From positions 1-64,000 of the forward strand of contig NZ_RQYH01000003.1 in the NCBI RefSeq assembly GCF_003860215.1: a stretch of 64,000 bases of DNA. The letters are read 5' to 3'. The first letter of the stretch is position 1. Each line of letters starts with the position of its first letter. The translations under genes were made by a program, and so were the position numbers. The notes beneath the pieces were generated by a model. The model was not told where the DNA came from and made no database searches. It saw nothing but the letters and a program-made list of their open reading frames with translations. Shown here piece after piece: positions 1 through 10,500 of the stretch. The DNA comes from Desulfovibrio sp. OH1186_COT-070 (GTDB lineage: Bacteria > Desulfobacterota > Desulfovibrionia > Desulfovibrionales > Desulfovibrionaceae).

Positions 1-238
1 TCACAAATATCGTGTCGTCGATGTGCGCGCATAGCTTCTCCTGTCATGCAGGAAGAGGTGTTATCATACTATTCATAGTTTGACGACACTATCTAGGGGC
101 ATCCGGGCCATGCTTTGACTTTTGCAGGCGGATTGTGCGATGAATCTCGGGATCGTGCACACATGCGGCACGCCTTTTTGGCGCATTCCCCACATTCGTG
201 AAGCGCCGCAACCTCAACAGCAGGCAACAGGAAAAAAC
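1..238. other. Left-edge stretch without a recognised gene
   Basis: No reading frame here resembles a known protein. The stretch probably contains the promoter and leader of the ridA-like gene that follows, but I cannot place a convincing -35/-10 pair. Confidence 0.4.
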
Positions 239-625
239 ATGAGCAGAAAAGTCGTCAGCACAGATATGGCACCGGCGGCCGTTGGCCCCTACAGTCAGGG
301 CATCAGAACCGGAAACCTCCTCTTTCTCTCCGGGCAGGTTCCCCTGGACCCTGCCACCGGGAAAATGGTCGGAAGCAACGCCGCAGAACAGGCCGTCCAG
401 GTGTGCAAGAACATTTGCGGGCTTTTGCAGTCCCAGGGGCTCACTGCCGCCCATGTGGTCAAAACCACGGTTTTCATCACGGACATGGCTTCCTTTGCCT
501 CGGTCAACGAGGTCTACAAGCAGTATTTTCCGGAACCGTGCCCGGCGCGCTCCTGCGTGGAAGTGAGCAAACTGCCTCTCGGCGCTCTGGTGGAAATCGA
601 AACTGTGGCCGCCTTTCCCTCATAG
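239..625 (+). CDS. ridA: RidA family reactive enamine/imine deaminase
   Basis: A 128-residue protein with the full length and pattern of the RidA/YjgF/UK114 family. These cytosolic trimers hydrolyse 2-aminoacrylate and other enamine/imine intermediates released by PLP enzymes such as threonine dehydratase. The N-terminal APAAVGPYSQ block, the LSGQVPLDP strand, the central TTVFITDM segment and the C-terminal RSCVEVSKLPLGALVEIE block with its conserved Arg and Glu are all present. The start was placed at the ATG behind AGGAAAAAAC; the frame stays open upstream but has no ribosome site. A biosynthetic threonine dehydratase, a typical source of its substrate, lies at 47-48.6 kb. The family call is secure; the in vivo substrate is inferred. 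Confidence 0.93.
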   Translation: MSRKVVSTDMAPAAVGPYSQGIRTGNLLFLSGQVPLDPATGKMVGSNAAEQAVQVCKNICGLLQSQGLTAAHVVKTTVFITDMASFASVNEVYKQYFPEPCPARSCVEVSKLPLGALVEIETVAAFPS

Positions 626-763
626 GGGGGCGTCCTGTAAGGGCAGAGAAGGGGCAAAGCGGATGTGGCCGTGCGGTTGGCAAAACGCCGGACGTGAAGT
701 GCCGGAACACGGGCCGGGGGTGACAGTCCGGGCGCCCGCCGAAGCACGGCAAAGGTATCGGGC

Positions 764-1492
764 ATGACATCCTGGCACGAAGATTCCACAGGCCGCTTTG
801 CCCTGAACATGCGGCAAAAACTCCTACAGCACGGCGTGGCCGCCTGGCAGCGCCGGGGGCGCACCCTGCTGGAAGTCAATTCCGGCCAGGGCACTTTTTT
901 GCGGCTTCTCTGGGAATGCGGCTTTGACGTCAGCGCCACGGAGCTTTGCCCGGAACTGCGGCGGCAGGCGATGGAAAAAATCTCCACACGGGCGGACATT
1001 CTCGCCGCCGCCGACGACCATCTGCCCTTTGAGCACAGTTCCTTTGACTGGGTTGTGCTGCATTTGGCCGCACAGGATCCGGAGGGAATTTCCCGCTCCC
1101 TGGCCGAGTCGCTGCGCGTGGCTTCGGCCGGGCTGATCGTGACTTTCTGGAACACGACATCCCTGCCGTATCTGGCCTACCGCCTGGGCAGGCGAAAAAA
1201 AGCCTGGCCCGCGCCCGCCCACAGTTGGTGGCGGGTCTGGCACAGCATGAAAAAACTGGCGGCAGGGCAAATGAGCGGCATGAGCACCCTCGCGGCTCCG
1301 CGCGTCACGTGGCACGCCAACTGTCCTCTGGCCTTTTGCAACCGCGGCCTGCACGCCCTGCCCTTCGGCGCATGGGGGCTGATTCGCCTGCGCCTGGGGC
1401 CTCCACGCAGCCTGACCCCTCTGGGCCTGCGGCTGAAACGCAAAACCCTGCGGCAGCCGGAACCGGTCATGGAATACGGAAAACAGCGATGA
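764..1492 (+). CDS. Class I SAM-dependent methyltransferase
   Basis: A 242-residue protein with a Rossmann methyltransferase core. Motif I (LLEVNSGQGTFLR, about residues 35-47) supplies the SAM-binding glycines. An acidic residue follows the second strand (ATELCPE), and a DWVVLHLAAQDPE segment resembles motif IV. The C-terminal 100 residues are Arg/Trp-rich with no recognisable substrate domain. Its stop overlaps the ATG of the next gene (ATGA), so the two are probably translationally coupled. The substrate is unknown; a small molecule, lipid or cell-surface target all remain possible. Confidence 0.75.
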   Translation: MTSWHEDSTGRFALNMRQKLLQHGVAAWQRRGRTLLEVNSGQGTFLRLLWECGFDVSATELCPELRRQAMEKISTRADILAAADDHLPFEHSSFDWVVLHLAAQDPEGISRSLAESLRVASAGLIVTFWNTTSLPYLAYRLGRRKKAWPAPAHSWWRVWHSMKKLAAGQMSGMSTLAAPRVTWHANCPLAFCNRGLHALPFGAWGLIRLRLGPPRSLTPLGLRLKRKTLRQPEPVMEYGKQR

Positions 1493-2562
1493 AAAAACTT
1501 CCTGCCCTCACGGGCATTCTGCCCCGGATCACCGCCTTTCTGCGCCGCCACGCCCTTGCCCTGGCCTGTGCCCTGCTGGCGGCGCTGCTGGCCGCAGGGG
1601 GCTACAGCGCATGGAGTTATTATCAATACCGCCAGTCGCCGGAGTACGCATACCTGAGCTTTCAGGGCGCCCTGCATCCGGCGGACCCGGAAAAACTGGC
1701 GGAACTTGTGGATTTTTCTTCCCTTGCCGATGATCTGGCCAAAGCCATTGCCCCCCAATACCCTTTTCTGAAAGAAGGTCCAGACCAGCAGAGGGAGTTG
1801 AGCGCTGCGGTTCAGGCCGCGCTGCTCAAGCAGGCGCGCACCAGAGAGGAAGCCCCCAAGGAGGAGGAAGACCCGCAGGCCCGCCTCAAAATGCCACTCT
1901 ATGCCCTGCCGCCCGATCTTCTTGCGCAGGTGGCCCAGAACCTCTCGCTCAAGCTGGCCGATGCCGATTCGGCGCTGCTCACGGCAACAGTGCGTCACGC
2001 GCTGCTGGACGAAAAGTTTGCGCTGCATCTGCTCATGGAAAAAACGCAGGACGGCTGGAAAATCCGCAGGCTCGGCAACAGCGGAGATCTGGCCCAGCAG
2101 TACCGCGCGGCCCAGATGAAACGCATGCAGGCGCGACGCCAGCAGGTTGTGGACAAGAACACCATCACAGAGCGGCGCATGGCCGAGTCCTTTCCCCTGC
2201 TCGAATGTCAGGCCCATGCCGGGCTCATTTCCGACGGAAAAACGCTTTTGCTCGTGGTGCGCGTCCGGGCGCGCAACCAGGGTACTGCGGCCGTCAACAA
2301 CATGAATCTTTCCGCAAGTCTGGAAACCCCTGATGGAAAACCGCTTCTGCACCGCTACCTGAATGCCGTGCAGCCCACCCAGCCGGGCGAGGAGATGGAG
2401 CGCAGTTGGACCATTGAACTGGACAGCCAGCAGGAGCCGGGCGCCGGCGTGCTGGCGGCGCAGGGCATCCAGTGCCGCGCAAGTTGGAAAACACTGGGCC
2501 TGGCCAGCGGAGAAGTGCTGCATACCGCCGATACGCCGGACCTGCTGGAAGAATTCCGTTAG
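1489..2562 (+). CDS. Membrane-anchored protein of unknown function
   Basis: I do not recognise this 357-residue protein by family. One hydrophobic helix at about residues 20-45 (HALALACALLAALLAAGGYS) follows a basic N-terminus, which implies an inner-membrane anchor with the bulk in the periplasm. The soluble part is mainly helical (about 55-240) and ends in a beta-rich domain (about 245-345) reading like a DUF2939-type or Ig-like module. The start ATG overlaps the methyltransferase stop by 4 bases, so the pair is one transcription unit. The 1225-1488 upstream extension of the frame was rejected because it lies inside the methyltransferase gene. Confidence 0.7.
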   Translation: MKKLPALTGILPRITAFLRRHALALACALLAALLAAGGYSAWSYYQYRQSPEYAYLSFQGALHPADPEKLAELVDFSSLADDLAKAIAPQYPFLKEGPDQQRELSAAVQAALLKQARTREEAPKEEEDPQARLKMPLYALPPDLLAQVAQNLSLKLADADSALLTATVRHALLDEKFALHLLMEKTQDGWKIRRLGNSGDLAQQYRAAQMKRMQARRQQVVDKNTITERRMAESFPLLECQAHAGLISDGKTLLLVVRVRARNQGTAAVNNMNLSASLETPDGKPLLHRYLNAVQPTQPGEEMERSWTIELDSQQEPGAGVLAAQGIQCRASWKTLGLASGEVLHTADTPDLLEEFR

Positions 2563-2675
2563 GCCGCCAATCGGGGGCAGTTTCTGCGGCCACCACCCCG
2601 CAAGGGCTTTTCTTGCAAGGAATTCTGTGCCATAGTTTGGAATTGGCGTTTCCACATCAAGCAAGGAGCCTCAGC

Positions 2676-3431
2676 ATGACGGCCTTCAGTCGTTCTATCC
2701 ACCTTTCGGTACACATCCACAAGGACCCTGCGGCCATTGCGGAGCGGGCCGCCCATATTCTGGCCGCCGCGTGTGAGGAAGCCGTTGCCGACAGGGGCAC
2801 TTTTCGCATCGCCCTCTCCGGAGGGCACACCCCCATCCCCCTGTTCCGGCTGCTGGCGGGCAAGGACTGGGCGGATCGCCTGCCGTGGGACAAAATGGTT
2901 TTCTTCTGGACGGACGAACGCTGCGTTGGCCCGGAACATGCTGACAGCAATTACAATCTTGCCCGCCGCGAACTGTTGAGCCATGTGCCGGCCACCCATT
3001 TTTTCCGCATGCGCGGCGAGGAAGATCCCGTGCAGGCCGCAGCCCGGTATGAGGAGCAGATCCGCTCCGAATTCGGCATCTCCCCGCAGGAACTGCCGCG
3101 TTTTGACTTCATCCTGCTGGGCATGGGAGAAGACGGGCACACGGCCTCCATTTTTCCCAATTCTCCGGCGATGGAAGAAAAAAAGCGCCTGGTCATTGAC
3201 CAGTATGTGCCCGAACGCAAGGCGGACAGGCTGACCCTCACCCTGCCTGTTCTCAACAATGCCCGCTGCTGCATGTTTCTGGTGACAGGCAGGGAAAAAC
3301 ATCAGGTTCTTTCGCAGGCGCTCAACCTGCTGGAACAGCCGACCCTGCCCGCGCAAAAGGTGCGGCCCGGCTTTGGCGACCTGATCTGGATTGCGGACGA
3401 GGCTGCCGCCCTGGGCGAGAGGGCACACTGA
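2676..3431 (+). CDS. pgl: 6-phosphogluconolactonase
   Basis: A 251-residue member of the SugB/DevB lactonase family, which hydrolyses 6-phosphogluconolactone to 6-phosphogluconate in the oxidative pentose phosphate pathway (cytosol). The family markers are in order: ALSGGHTP (about 46-53), FFWTDERCV with conserved Asp-Glu-Arg (about 75-83), NY-LARRELL, and LGMGEDGHTASIFP (about 150-163) with the catalytic His. The start is the ATG behind AAGGAG with an 8-base spacer. It is convergent with the Rel/Spo gene 34 bases away. No zwf or gnd gene is seen nearby, so it stands alone. Confidence 0.93.
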   Translation: MTAFSRSIHLSVHIHKDPAAIAERAAHILAAACEEAVADRGTFRIALSGGHTPIPLFRLLAGKDWADRLPWDKMVFFWTDERCVGPEHADSNYNLARRELLSHVPATHFFRMRGEEDPVQAAARYEEQIRSEFGISPQELPRFDFILLGMGEDGHTASIFPNSPAMEEKKRLVIDQYVPERKADRLTLTLPVLNNARCCMFLVTGREKHQVLSQALNLLEQPTLPAQKVRPGFGDLIWIADEAAALGERAH

Positions 3432-3465
3432 AAAGCGTGCCCGCAAGGGCAGAACGCCCCTGCTG

Positions 3466-5619
3466 TCAGGAGTTTTCGCTGTCGCGCACCACTTCCAGAA
3501 TGGGCGGCAGGGTACGGATGTTTTCGATGAGCTGGTAGAGCTGCGCCACATCGCGCACTTCCACCACAAAGTGCATGCGCGCGCGGCCGTCCACCTGCTT
3601 GTCCATGCGGATGTCGGTGATATTGACGCTCCCCTCGCCCATCACCCGCGCGATCATGGCCAGCACGCCGTGCTCGTTTTTGGCAATGATAAAGATGCCC
3701 GCCTCGTAGGGTTTTTCTTCCATGCCGTCCCAGTGCACGGAAATGAGGCGCTCCGGCTCCATATTGTTGACATTGGGACAGTCGGCCTGATGCACGCTGA
3801 CGCCAAGCCCCCGGCTGATATAGCCGATGATGGGATCTCCGGGCACAGGATTGCAACACTTGGCGATGCGCATGAGCACGCCGTCCACGCCGGAAATGCC
3901 CACACCCTCGGTTTTGCGGGTAGCCGCCTCCCTGCTCTCCAGTATGGTGGGGGGTGCGGCTGCGCTCGCGGTTTCCGGGTGCAGCACCGCATAGAGGCGG
4001 TTGAGCACCCTGCGCGGGGTCGTGTGGGCATAGCCCACCGAAGCAACCATTTCGTCCACACTGTCAAAATTCAAGTCCTGGGCGACCAGGGCAAGATGCC
4101 CCTCCTTGAGGGCCTTGCCCACGTTCAGGCTGACCTTGCGCCCTTCCTTTTCCAGCATGTCGCGTCCAAGCGCCACAGCATGCGCGCGCTCCTCCGTGCG
4201 CAGATAGTGCTGGATACGGCTGCGCGCCTTGGCCGTTTTGACAATCTTGAGCCAGTCACGGTTGGGATGGCGCGCCGGATCGGTGAGAATTTCCACCACG
4301 TCGCCGTTTTTCAGTTCCGTGCCCAGCGGCATGAGCCTGCCGTTGATCTTGGCCCCGGAGCAGTGATGCCCCACCTTGGTGTGGATGACAAAGGCGAAGT
4401 CCAGCGGGGTTGCGCCTTCGGGCAGTTCCTTGACATCCCCTGCCGGAGTGTAGACGTACACCTCGTCCTTGAAGAGATCCAGCTTCAGCGCGTGCAGAAA
4501 CTCGCGGGAATCCGACTCCTGCCGTTGCCGCTCAAAAATTTCCCGCAGCCAGGAAAATTGCTCCAGATCCTTGCTGTTGACCCGGTCTTTTTCCTTGTAC
4601 AGCCAGTGGGCGGCAACCCCGTGTTCCGCCTGGCGGTGCATGTCTTCCGTGCGGATCTGGATTTCGATGCGCTCGCCCTCGGGGCCGATGACCGTGGTGT
4701 GCAGGCTCTGGTAGCCATTGGCCTTGGGCATGGAAATATAGTCTTTGAAGCGCCCATGCACCGGACGCCACTGCGAGTGCACCAGCCCCAGCACTGCGTA
4801 ACAGTCCTTGAGATCCTTGACCAGCACCCGAAAGGCCATGATGTCGTGCATCTCGTCAAGGGTCATGGACTGGGCCTGCATCTTCTTGTAGATGCTGTAC
4901 CTGTGCTTTATGCGCCCGTACACCTGCCCCGCAATGGCATTGGACTGCAACAGATCCCTGATCATGGTCACCACATTCTCGATGATCTGTTTTTCCACAA
5001 CCTGATGGTTGTCCAGCCAGTGTTCGATCTGGTTGGAAATGTCCGGGCGAAGATATTTGAAGCTCAGGTCTTCCAGTCTGCGCTTCATGACGTGCAGCCC
5101 CAAACGGTTGGCAAGAGGCGCATAAATGTCCATGGTTTCCTGGGCAATGCGCCTCTGTTTGTGGGCCTTCTGGAAATCCAGGGTGCGCATGTTGTGCAGG
5201 CGGTCGGCCAGCTTGACCATCAGCACACGCATGTCGTGGCTCATGGCCAGAATCATCTTGCGGATATTTTCCGCCTGCGCCTCCTCCTTGTTGTCAAAGG
5301 GGATCAGGCTGATCTTGGTCACGCCGTCCACAATGTCGGCCACTTCTTCGCCAAAACGCTCGTCAAGTTCCTCGATGCTGACTCTGGTGTCTTCCACCGT
5401 ATCGTGCAAAAGGCCCGCAACCACGGTCGGTTCGTCAAAGCCCATTTCCGCCAGAGTGTCGGCCACCGCAAGAGGATGCGAGAGATAGGGCTCGCCCGAA
5501 AGGCGGGTTTGCCCGGCGTGCGCCGTGGCAGCGAAAACATATGCCCTCTGGATCATCTCCAGATCGGCATCGCGGTTGTTGGCCGCAACCTTGTCGAGAA
5601 TTTCCTGAATACGGATCAT
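3466..5619 (-). CDS. RelA/SpoT bifunctional ppGpp synthetase/hydrolase
   Basis: A 717-residue Rel-type stringent response enzyme with all expected domains. An N-terminal HD hydrolase carries HDTVEDT (about 70-76) and HNMRTL. The synthetase domain (about 220-350) contains the RxKxxxSIYKKM block, ISMPKANGYQSLHTTV and EIQIRT. It is followed by a TGS domain (VYVYTPAGDVKELPEG), a zinc-finger-like CCNPVPGDPIIGYI segment and a C-terminal ACT domain. Both catalytic halves look intact, so it should both make and degrade (p)ppGpp. The start could be this ATG or a GTG 9 bases upstream; neither has a strong Shine-Dalgarno. I use no gene symbol because single-copy Rel enzymes are named variably. Confidence 0.94.
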   Translation of the reverse strand: MIRIQEILDKVAANNRDADLEMIQRAYVFAATAHAGQTRLSGEPYLSHPLAVADTLAEMGFDEPTVVAGLLHDTVEDTRVSIEELDERFGEEVADIVDGVTKISLIPFDNKEEAQAENIRKMILAMSHDMRVLMVKLADRLHNMRTLDFQKAHKQRRIAQETMDIYAPLANRLGLHVMKRRLEDLSFKYLRPDISNQIEHWLDNHQVVEKQIIENVVTMIRDLLQSNAIAGQVYGRIKHRYSIYKKMQAQSMTLDEMHDIMAFRVLVKDLKDCYAVLGLVHSQWRPVHGRFKDYISMPKANGYQSLHTTVIGPEGERIEIQIRTEDMHRQAEHGVAAHWLYKEKDRVNSKDLEQFSWLREIFERQRQESDSREFLHALKLDLFKDEVYVYTPAGDVKELPEGATPLDFAFVIHTKVGHHCSGAKINGRLMPLGTELKNGDVVEILTDPARHPNRDWLKIVKTAKARSRIQHYLRTEERAHAVALGRDMLEKEGRKVSLNVGKALKEGHLALVAQDLNFDSVDEMVASVGYAHTTPRRVLNRLYAVLHPETASAAAPPTILESREAATRKTEGVGISGVDGVLMRIAKCCNPVPGDPIIGYISRGLGVSVHQADCPNVNNMEPERLISVHWDGMEEKPYEAGIFIIAKNEHGVLAMIARVMGEGSVNITDIRMDKQVDGRARMHFVVEVRDVAQLYQLIENIRTLPPILEVVRDSENS

Positions 5620-5736
5620 GCGGGACACCGGGGCAAGATGGTTGTGCGCGCATCGGGCCGCCGATGCCGCGTCTGACTATTCAACGAGCCCCGCGCCCTT
5701 GTCAATGGCCTTGGGCGGGCATTCCGTTGCGGGCAT

Positions 5737-7413
5737 TTACGGCAGCGCGACAGAGCGCTGCAATGCCGCAGGCACCCACCATTTCTCGAAATTGTACATG
5801 ATGCCCGCCAGAGCGGGAGAAACGCCCTGAAAACGCCTGTGCACCACAGGCAGGGACTGGGGGACAAAAAGAAAGCAGTAGGGCTGCTCCTCATGCAGGA
5901 TTTCCTGAATTTGGCAATACAGGCGGGTGCGCTGTGCCTGATCCGGCGTGGAGCGGGCCTGCTCCAGCAGACTGTCCACCCGGGCATTGCGGTAGCGGAC
6001 AAAGTTGAGCCCTTCGCCTTCGGCCTGCGAAGAATGCCAGACCTGATAGAGGTCGGGATCCTGCGGAATGGTCCAGCCAAGAATCACCGCATCAAAGCGC
6101 CCCTTGTTGACAAACTCGCGGATAAAGGCGGCCCACTCCACGGTGCGGATGCGCACGTCAATGCCCGCCGCCCTCAACTGGGACTGGATGAGGGTGGCCG
6201 TGATGATGCGCTGCTCGTTGCCCTGGTTGGTCAGAATGGTGAAGGCCAGGGGCTTGCCGTCACGATCGAGAATTCCGTCGCCGTCATGGTCCGCGAAACC
6301 GGCCTCGGCCAGAAGCTTTTGCGCGGCGGCAACATCCTGCCGCACAGGTTGCAGGGAGGGATGGTAGGCCCAGGTTCCCGGCTTGAAGGGGCCGAAAGCC
6401 GCAACCCCTTCGCCCAGCAGAACGCCCCGTATCATGCTCTCCCTGTCAATGGCCAGAGAAACGGCCTTTCTGACGCGCACATCCCGAAAAAACGGATGCT
6501 CCAGATTGAAGCCCATGAACACATACATGGAGGACAGGTAGCGGTATTTGCAAAATTCCCGCTGCCACAGGGGGCCGGAGGTCTGCCGCTGGTACTGGAG
6601 GGGCGAAAGGTTCATGACATCCAGACGCCCGGCACGGGTTTCCATGAACATGGTGGCGCTGTCGGGGATGATTCTGTACACCACCGTGTCAATGTGCGGC
6701 CTGCCCGCAAAATAGGTGGGCGAAGCTTCCAGGGTGATACGGCTGCCCGCCTCCCAGGATTTGAGACGGTACGGGCCCGCCCCCAGAGGCTTGCGCGAAA
6801 AGGGCGTGTTGCGGATGTCCTGCCCGGCCAGCGCGTGCCTGGGCAGAATGGGGTTCATCCAGGAGGCCACCGCCCGCGCGAAATACTCCTCGTAGCGTAT
6901 CTCCAGGGTATAGCGGTCAAGAACGCGCACTTCCCTGACCCGCATGAAATCTTCGGCATAGGGGCTTCCGGTGGCCGGGTCGGCCACCAGCGCGCAGGTG
7001 AAGGCCACGTCTTCTGCTGTCAGTTCGTGCCCGTCCTCCCACAAAATGCCCTTGCGCAGGGTGAAGCGCATGAGCTTGCCGCCTTCTTCCATACTCCAGG
7101 ATTCCGCGGCCCACGGCTCCGGATTCAGGTTTTTGTCATAGCGCAGCAGGGCAACATAGATGAGGTCCGCCACTTCGTGCGAGGCGGAATCCGTGGAAAG
7201 ATAGGGGATGAGGTTGGACGCCTCCCCGATGCTGCCAAAAAGAATGCTGCCGCCGTTTTCCGGCGCGGAAGGGGCATGCTCCAAAGAAGCGCGGCCACCC
7301 TCCCCGCGCGCGTCTTCGGCCCGCACACAGGGGCAGGCAAGAAAAAAAAGGACTATGGCGGGCACAACCCAGAACGCCCGCTGCGCAAGGCAGGGAAAAA
7401 ATATTTTTTTCAT
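5737..7413 (-). CDS. Periplasmic extracellular solute-binding protein, family 5 (peptide/nickel type)
   Basis: A 558-residue DppA/OppA-like binding protein. A Sec signal peptide occupies about residues 1-30 (KKIFFP then a hydrophobic run ending near CVRAED). The mature part contains family hallmarks such as NLIPYLSTDSASHEVADLIY, the LxFTLRKGILWEDGHELTAEDVAFT block and GAGPYRLKSWEAG. The C-terminal lobe has RKAVSLAIDR and a DPDLYQVWHSSQ motif common in peptide binders. No cognate permease or ATPase genes are adjacent, so it is an orphan binder here. The start was placed at ATG 7413 because upstream codons would destroy the signal peptide. Peptide is the default guess for ligand. Confidence 0.88.
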   Translation of the reverse strand: MKKIFFPCLAQRAFWVVPAIVLFFLACPCVRAEDARGEGGRASLEHAPSAPENGGSILFGSIGEASNLIPYLSTDSASHEVADLIYVALLRYDKNLNPEPWAAESWSMEEGGKLMRFTLRKGILWEDGHELTAEDVAFTCALVADPATGSPYAEDFMRVREVRVLDRYTLEIRYEEYFARAVASWMNPILPRHALAGQDIRNTPFSRKPLGAGPYRLKSWEAGSRITLEASPTYFAGRPHIDTVVYRIIPDSATMFMETRAGRLDVMNLSPLQYQRQTSGPLWQREFCKYRYLSSMYVFMGFNLEHPFFRDVRVRKAVSLAIDRESMIRGVLLGEGVAAFGPFKPGTWAYHPSLQPVRQDVAAAQKLLAEAGFADHDGDGILDRDGKPLAFTILTNQGNEQRIITATLIQSQLRAAGIDVRIRTVEWAAFIREFVNKGRFDAVILGWTIPQDPDLYQVWHSSQAEGEGLNFVRYRNARVDSLLEQARSTPDQAQRTRLYCQIQEILHEEQPYCFLFVPQSLPVVHRRFQGVSPALAGIMYNFEKWWVPAALQRSVALP

Positions 7414-7522
7414 GACAGACACGCATGATGTTGCTTTGCCGCACATACCTGTGCTATTTATCCCAAATGACGTAACCTGCCCCCGGCTTTCCACAATTTC
7501 CCGCCGGCGGCCCGAGGAAAGC

Positions 7523-10500
7523 ATGAGCCGATCCGAACAGAGTGTCATCCTGGAAATATGCCAGACCTTCCTCAAGGACAATGTGCCGGAGTACATCCGT
7601 GACGCGGCCTATTATATCCTTTCCGAGGGAGAGGTGCAAAAAATAAATATTCAGGAAGGCGAAACATGGGAGGTGCAGGGGCTGATCCAGGGAGAAGACC
7701 TGCAGGTCTACACCCCCAGCCTGACCCTGACCATCACGGACCGCACCACCCGCCACATGTGCAACTGCTCTGACGCCTTTACCGGCATTTGCCGCCATGT
7801 GACGGCTCTGGCCCTGCGGCTGGTGGAAGAGCTGCGCAAGGAACAGGGGGATCCCGAAGAAACTCCGCCGCCCGTAACGGACTGGAAGCAGAGCTTCCGG
7901 AACTTTTTTTCCACGGAAATGGAACCGGAGGCGGGGCACCATTATCTCATTTTCCGCTTTGAGCCGGAGCAGGGGCGTCTGCTGGTTTCCTTTTACCGTG
8001 GCAGGCAGAACAAGTCCGGCCTGTCCACCGTGCACACAAAAATCACCCTGGAACAGATCATCCAGAATCCCGACTGGTGCGAATTTTCTCCGCAACTGCC
8101 GCACGTTGCCCGGCAGATCGGCCAGCACCTCGAGTATTACGGGCACCGTGTGGAAATACCCCAGGGGCTCACCTCCTGGTTTTTCTGGGCAGTGCGCAAG
8201 GAGTATTATCTGCTCTGGAAAGATACGGACAAGCCCTGCCGCATCGAAACCATGCCCTTTGCCCTCAAGCTCAAACCCATCCTGGACGACTCCGGCTTTC
8301 ACTTTGACGTTCTGCTCAAGCGTGAAGGCCGCCAGCCCCTGCCCATCCGCGCGGGCCGCTCGGCGGACCGCGTGCTGGGAGAAGACGGCTCCCAGGAAGA
8401 TTCGGCAGTTACCTTTCACGGGCAGATGCCCTTGTGGGTCTGCTACCAGAACAGCTTTTACCCGGTGCACACGGGCCTCTATCCGTCGCTGGTGCGCAAT
8501 CTCATTTACGAGCGGCCCGTGGTGCCGTATGAAGACATTTCGGAATTTCTCGACCGTGTATGGACGCGCCTGCCCGCCTCCGAACTGTATGAGCCGCAGC
8601 AGTTTCTCAAGCTCATGGAGCCGGTGTTCCAGCCAGCCACCTACAATCCCAAGCTGTTCCTGGATGAGGAAGGCAGCCTGCTGACCCTGGAAATCGACAA
8701 TATTTACGAAACACGCCACGGGGAATTCACCCTCAACGGCCCCAATCCCGATTTCCAGACCGGCAGCTATACCCATGAAGGGCAGACATACCTTGTCCGC
8801 CGCCATCAGGAAGAAGAAGCCCAGCTCATGGCCGAACTGACGGCCATGGACTTTCAGGCCCGCTCCAGCAAGCTCTGGTTTCTGGAGCCGGAGGAAGCCA
8901 TTGCCTTTCTCCTCGATTCCTACCCCAAACTGGTGGACACATACCGCGTCTACGGCGAAAAAGCCCTCTCGCGCTACAAGGTGCGCACGGCCAGTTCCAG
9001 CATTACCGCACAGGTGGTCAGCAACGAGAAGGAAAAATGGTTCTCCCTGAACATTGCCGTGGAGTACGAGGGCCAGAGCCTGCCGCTGGAAAAAATCTGG
9101 AAAGCGTGGGCCCGCGGCAAACGCTATGTGCAGCTCAAGGACGGCTCCTATACCAACCTGCCGGAAGCCTGGCTGGAAAAACTTTCACGCAAGCTCACCG
9201 CGCTGGGGCTGGACCCCTCCAAGCCGCCCCAGCAGAAATTCAAGCAGTTTGAAGCCCCTGTGCTGGACAGCCTGCTGGAAGATTTGCCCAATGCCAGCAC
9301 GGACTCCTTCTGGAATACCCTGTGCGAGAAAATCCGCTCCTTCCGGGAGATACGCCCCGTTGATCCGCCAGCGGGACTCAACGCCACGCTGCGCACCTAC
9401 CAGCAGCAGGGGCTTGCCTACCTCAATTTTCTTTCCGAATACGGTTTCGGCGGCATCCTGGCCGACGAAATGGGCCTGGGAAAGACCGTGCAGACCCTTT
9501 CCTTCATCCAGTACATGCACGAAAACCGCTTCACCGGCCCCAACCTGATTGTGGTGCCCACGTCCGTGCTGCCCAACTGGGAACGCGAGGCGGAAAAGTT
9601 TGTGCCCGGCCTCAAGCGCCTGACCATTTACGGCGCGCGCCGCGAGGGCATGTTCAAGCACATTGCGGACTCCCACCTCATCATCACCACCTACGCCCTG
9701 TTGCGGCGGGATCTGGAAGAAATCGAAAAGCACGAATTCAATACCGTAATTCTGGACGAGGCGCAGAACATCAAAAACCCCAATACCATCACCGCCCGTT
9801 CCGTGCGCCGCATCAACGCGCGCATGCGCCTCTGCCTGTCGGGCACGCCCATCGAAAACAATCTTTTTGAACTGTGGTCGCTGTTCGAATTTCTCATGCC
9901 GGGCTTTCTTGGCTCGCAGCACGCCTTCCAACGCGGCATCGTCAAGCCCATCAAGGACGGTGACCCGGAAACCCTGGACTATCTGCGCACCCGCGTCCGC
10001 CCCTTTATTCTGCGCCGCACCAAGGCCGAAGTGGCCAAAGACCTGCCCCCCAAGGTGGAAAGCGTCACATGCTGCGCCCTCGAAGAAGCCCAGGCAGAAC
10101 TGTATGCGGCCCTGGCCCGCAAGCTGCGCGCCCAGGTGCTGACAGATGTGGACGAAAAAGGTTTGGCCAAAAGCCAGATGTCCATTCTGGATGCCCTGCT
10201 CAAACTCCGGCAGATCTGCTGCCATCCGCGCCTGCTCAAGCTGGATATGCCAGGCTTCTCCACCAATCTGCCTTCGGGCAAGTTTGACGCTTTCAAGGAT
10301 ATGGTACTGGAAATTGTGGAGGGCGGGCACAAGGTGCTGGTTTTCTCGCAATTTGTGCAAATGCTCCATATCATCCGGCAATGGCTGGAATTTTCGCGCA
10401 TCCCCTTCTGCTATCTGGACGGTGCCAGCAAGGACCGCTTTGAACAGGTTGACCGGTTCAACACCAGCCCCGATATTCCCATTTTCCTGATTTCCCTCAA

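Noticed and set aside
1225..1488. Longer N-terminus for the membrane protein after the methyltransferase
   Set aside because: It overlaps the methyltransferase in another frame; the ATGA-coupled start gives a proper membrane anchor.
3391..5676. Rightward 761-codon open frame opposite the Rel/Spo gene
   Set aside because: Antisense shadow; the leftward product has every Rel domain and motif.
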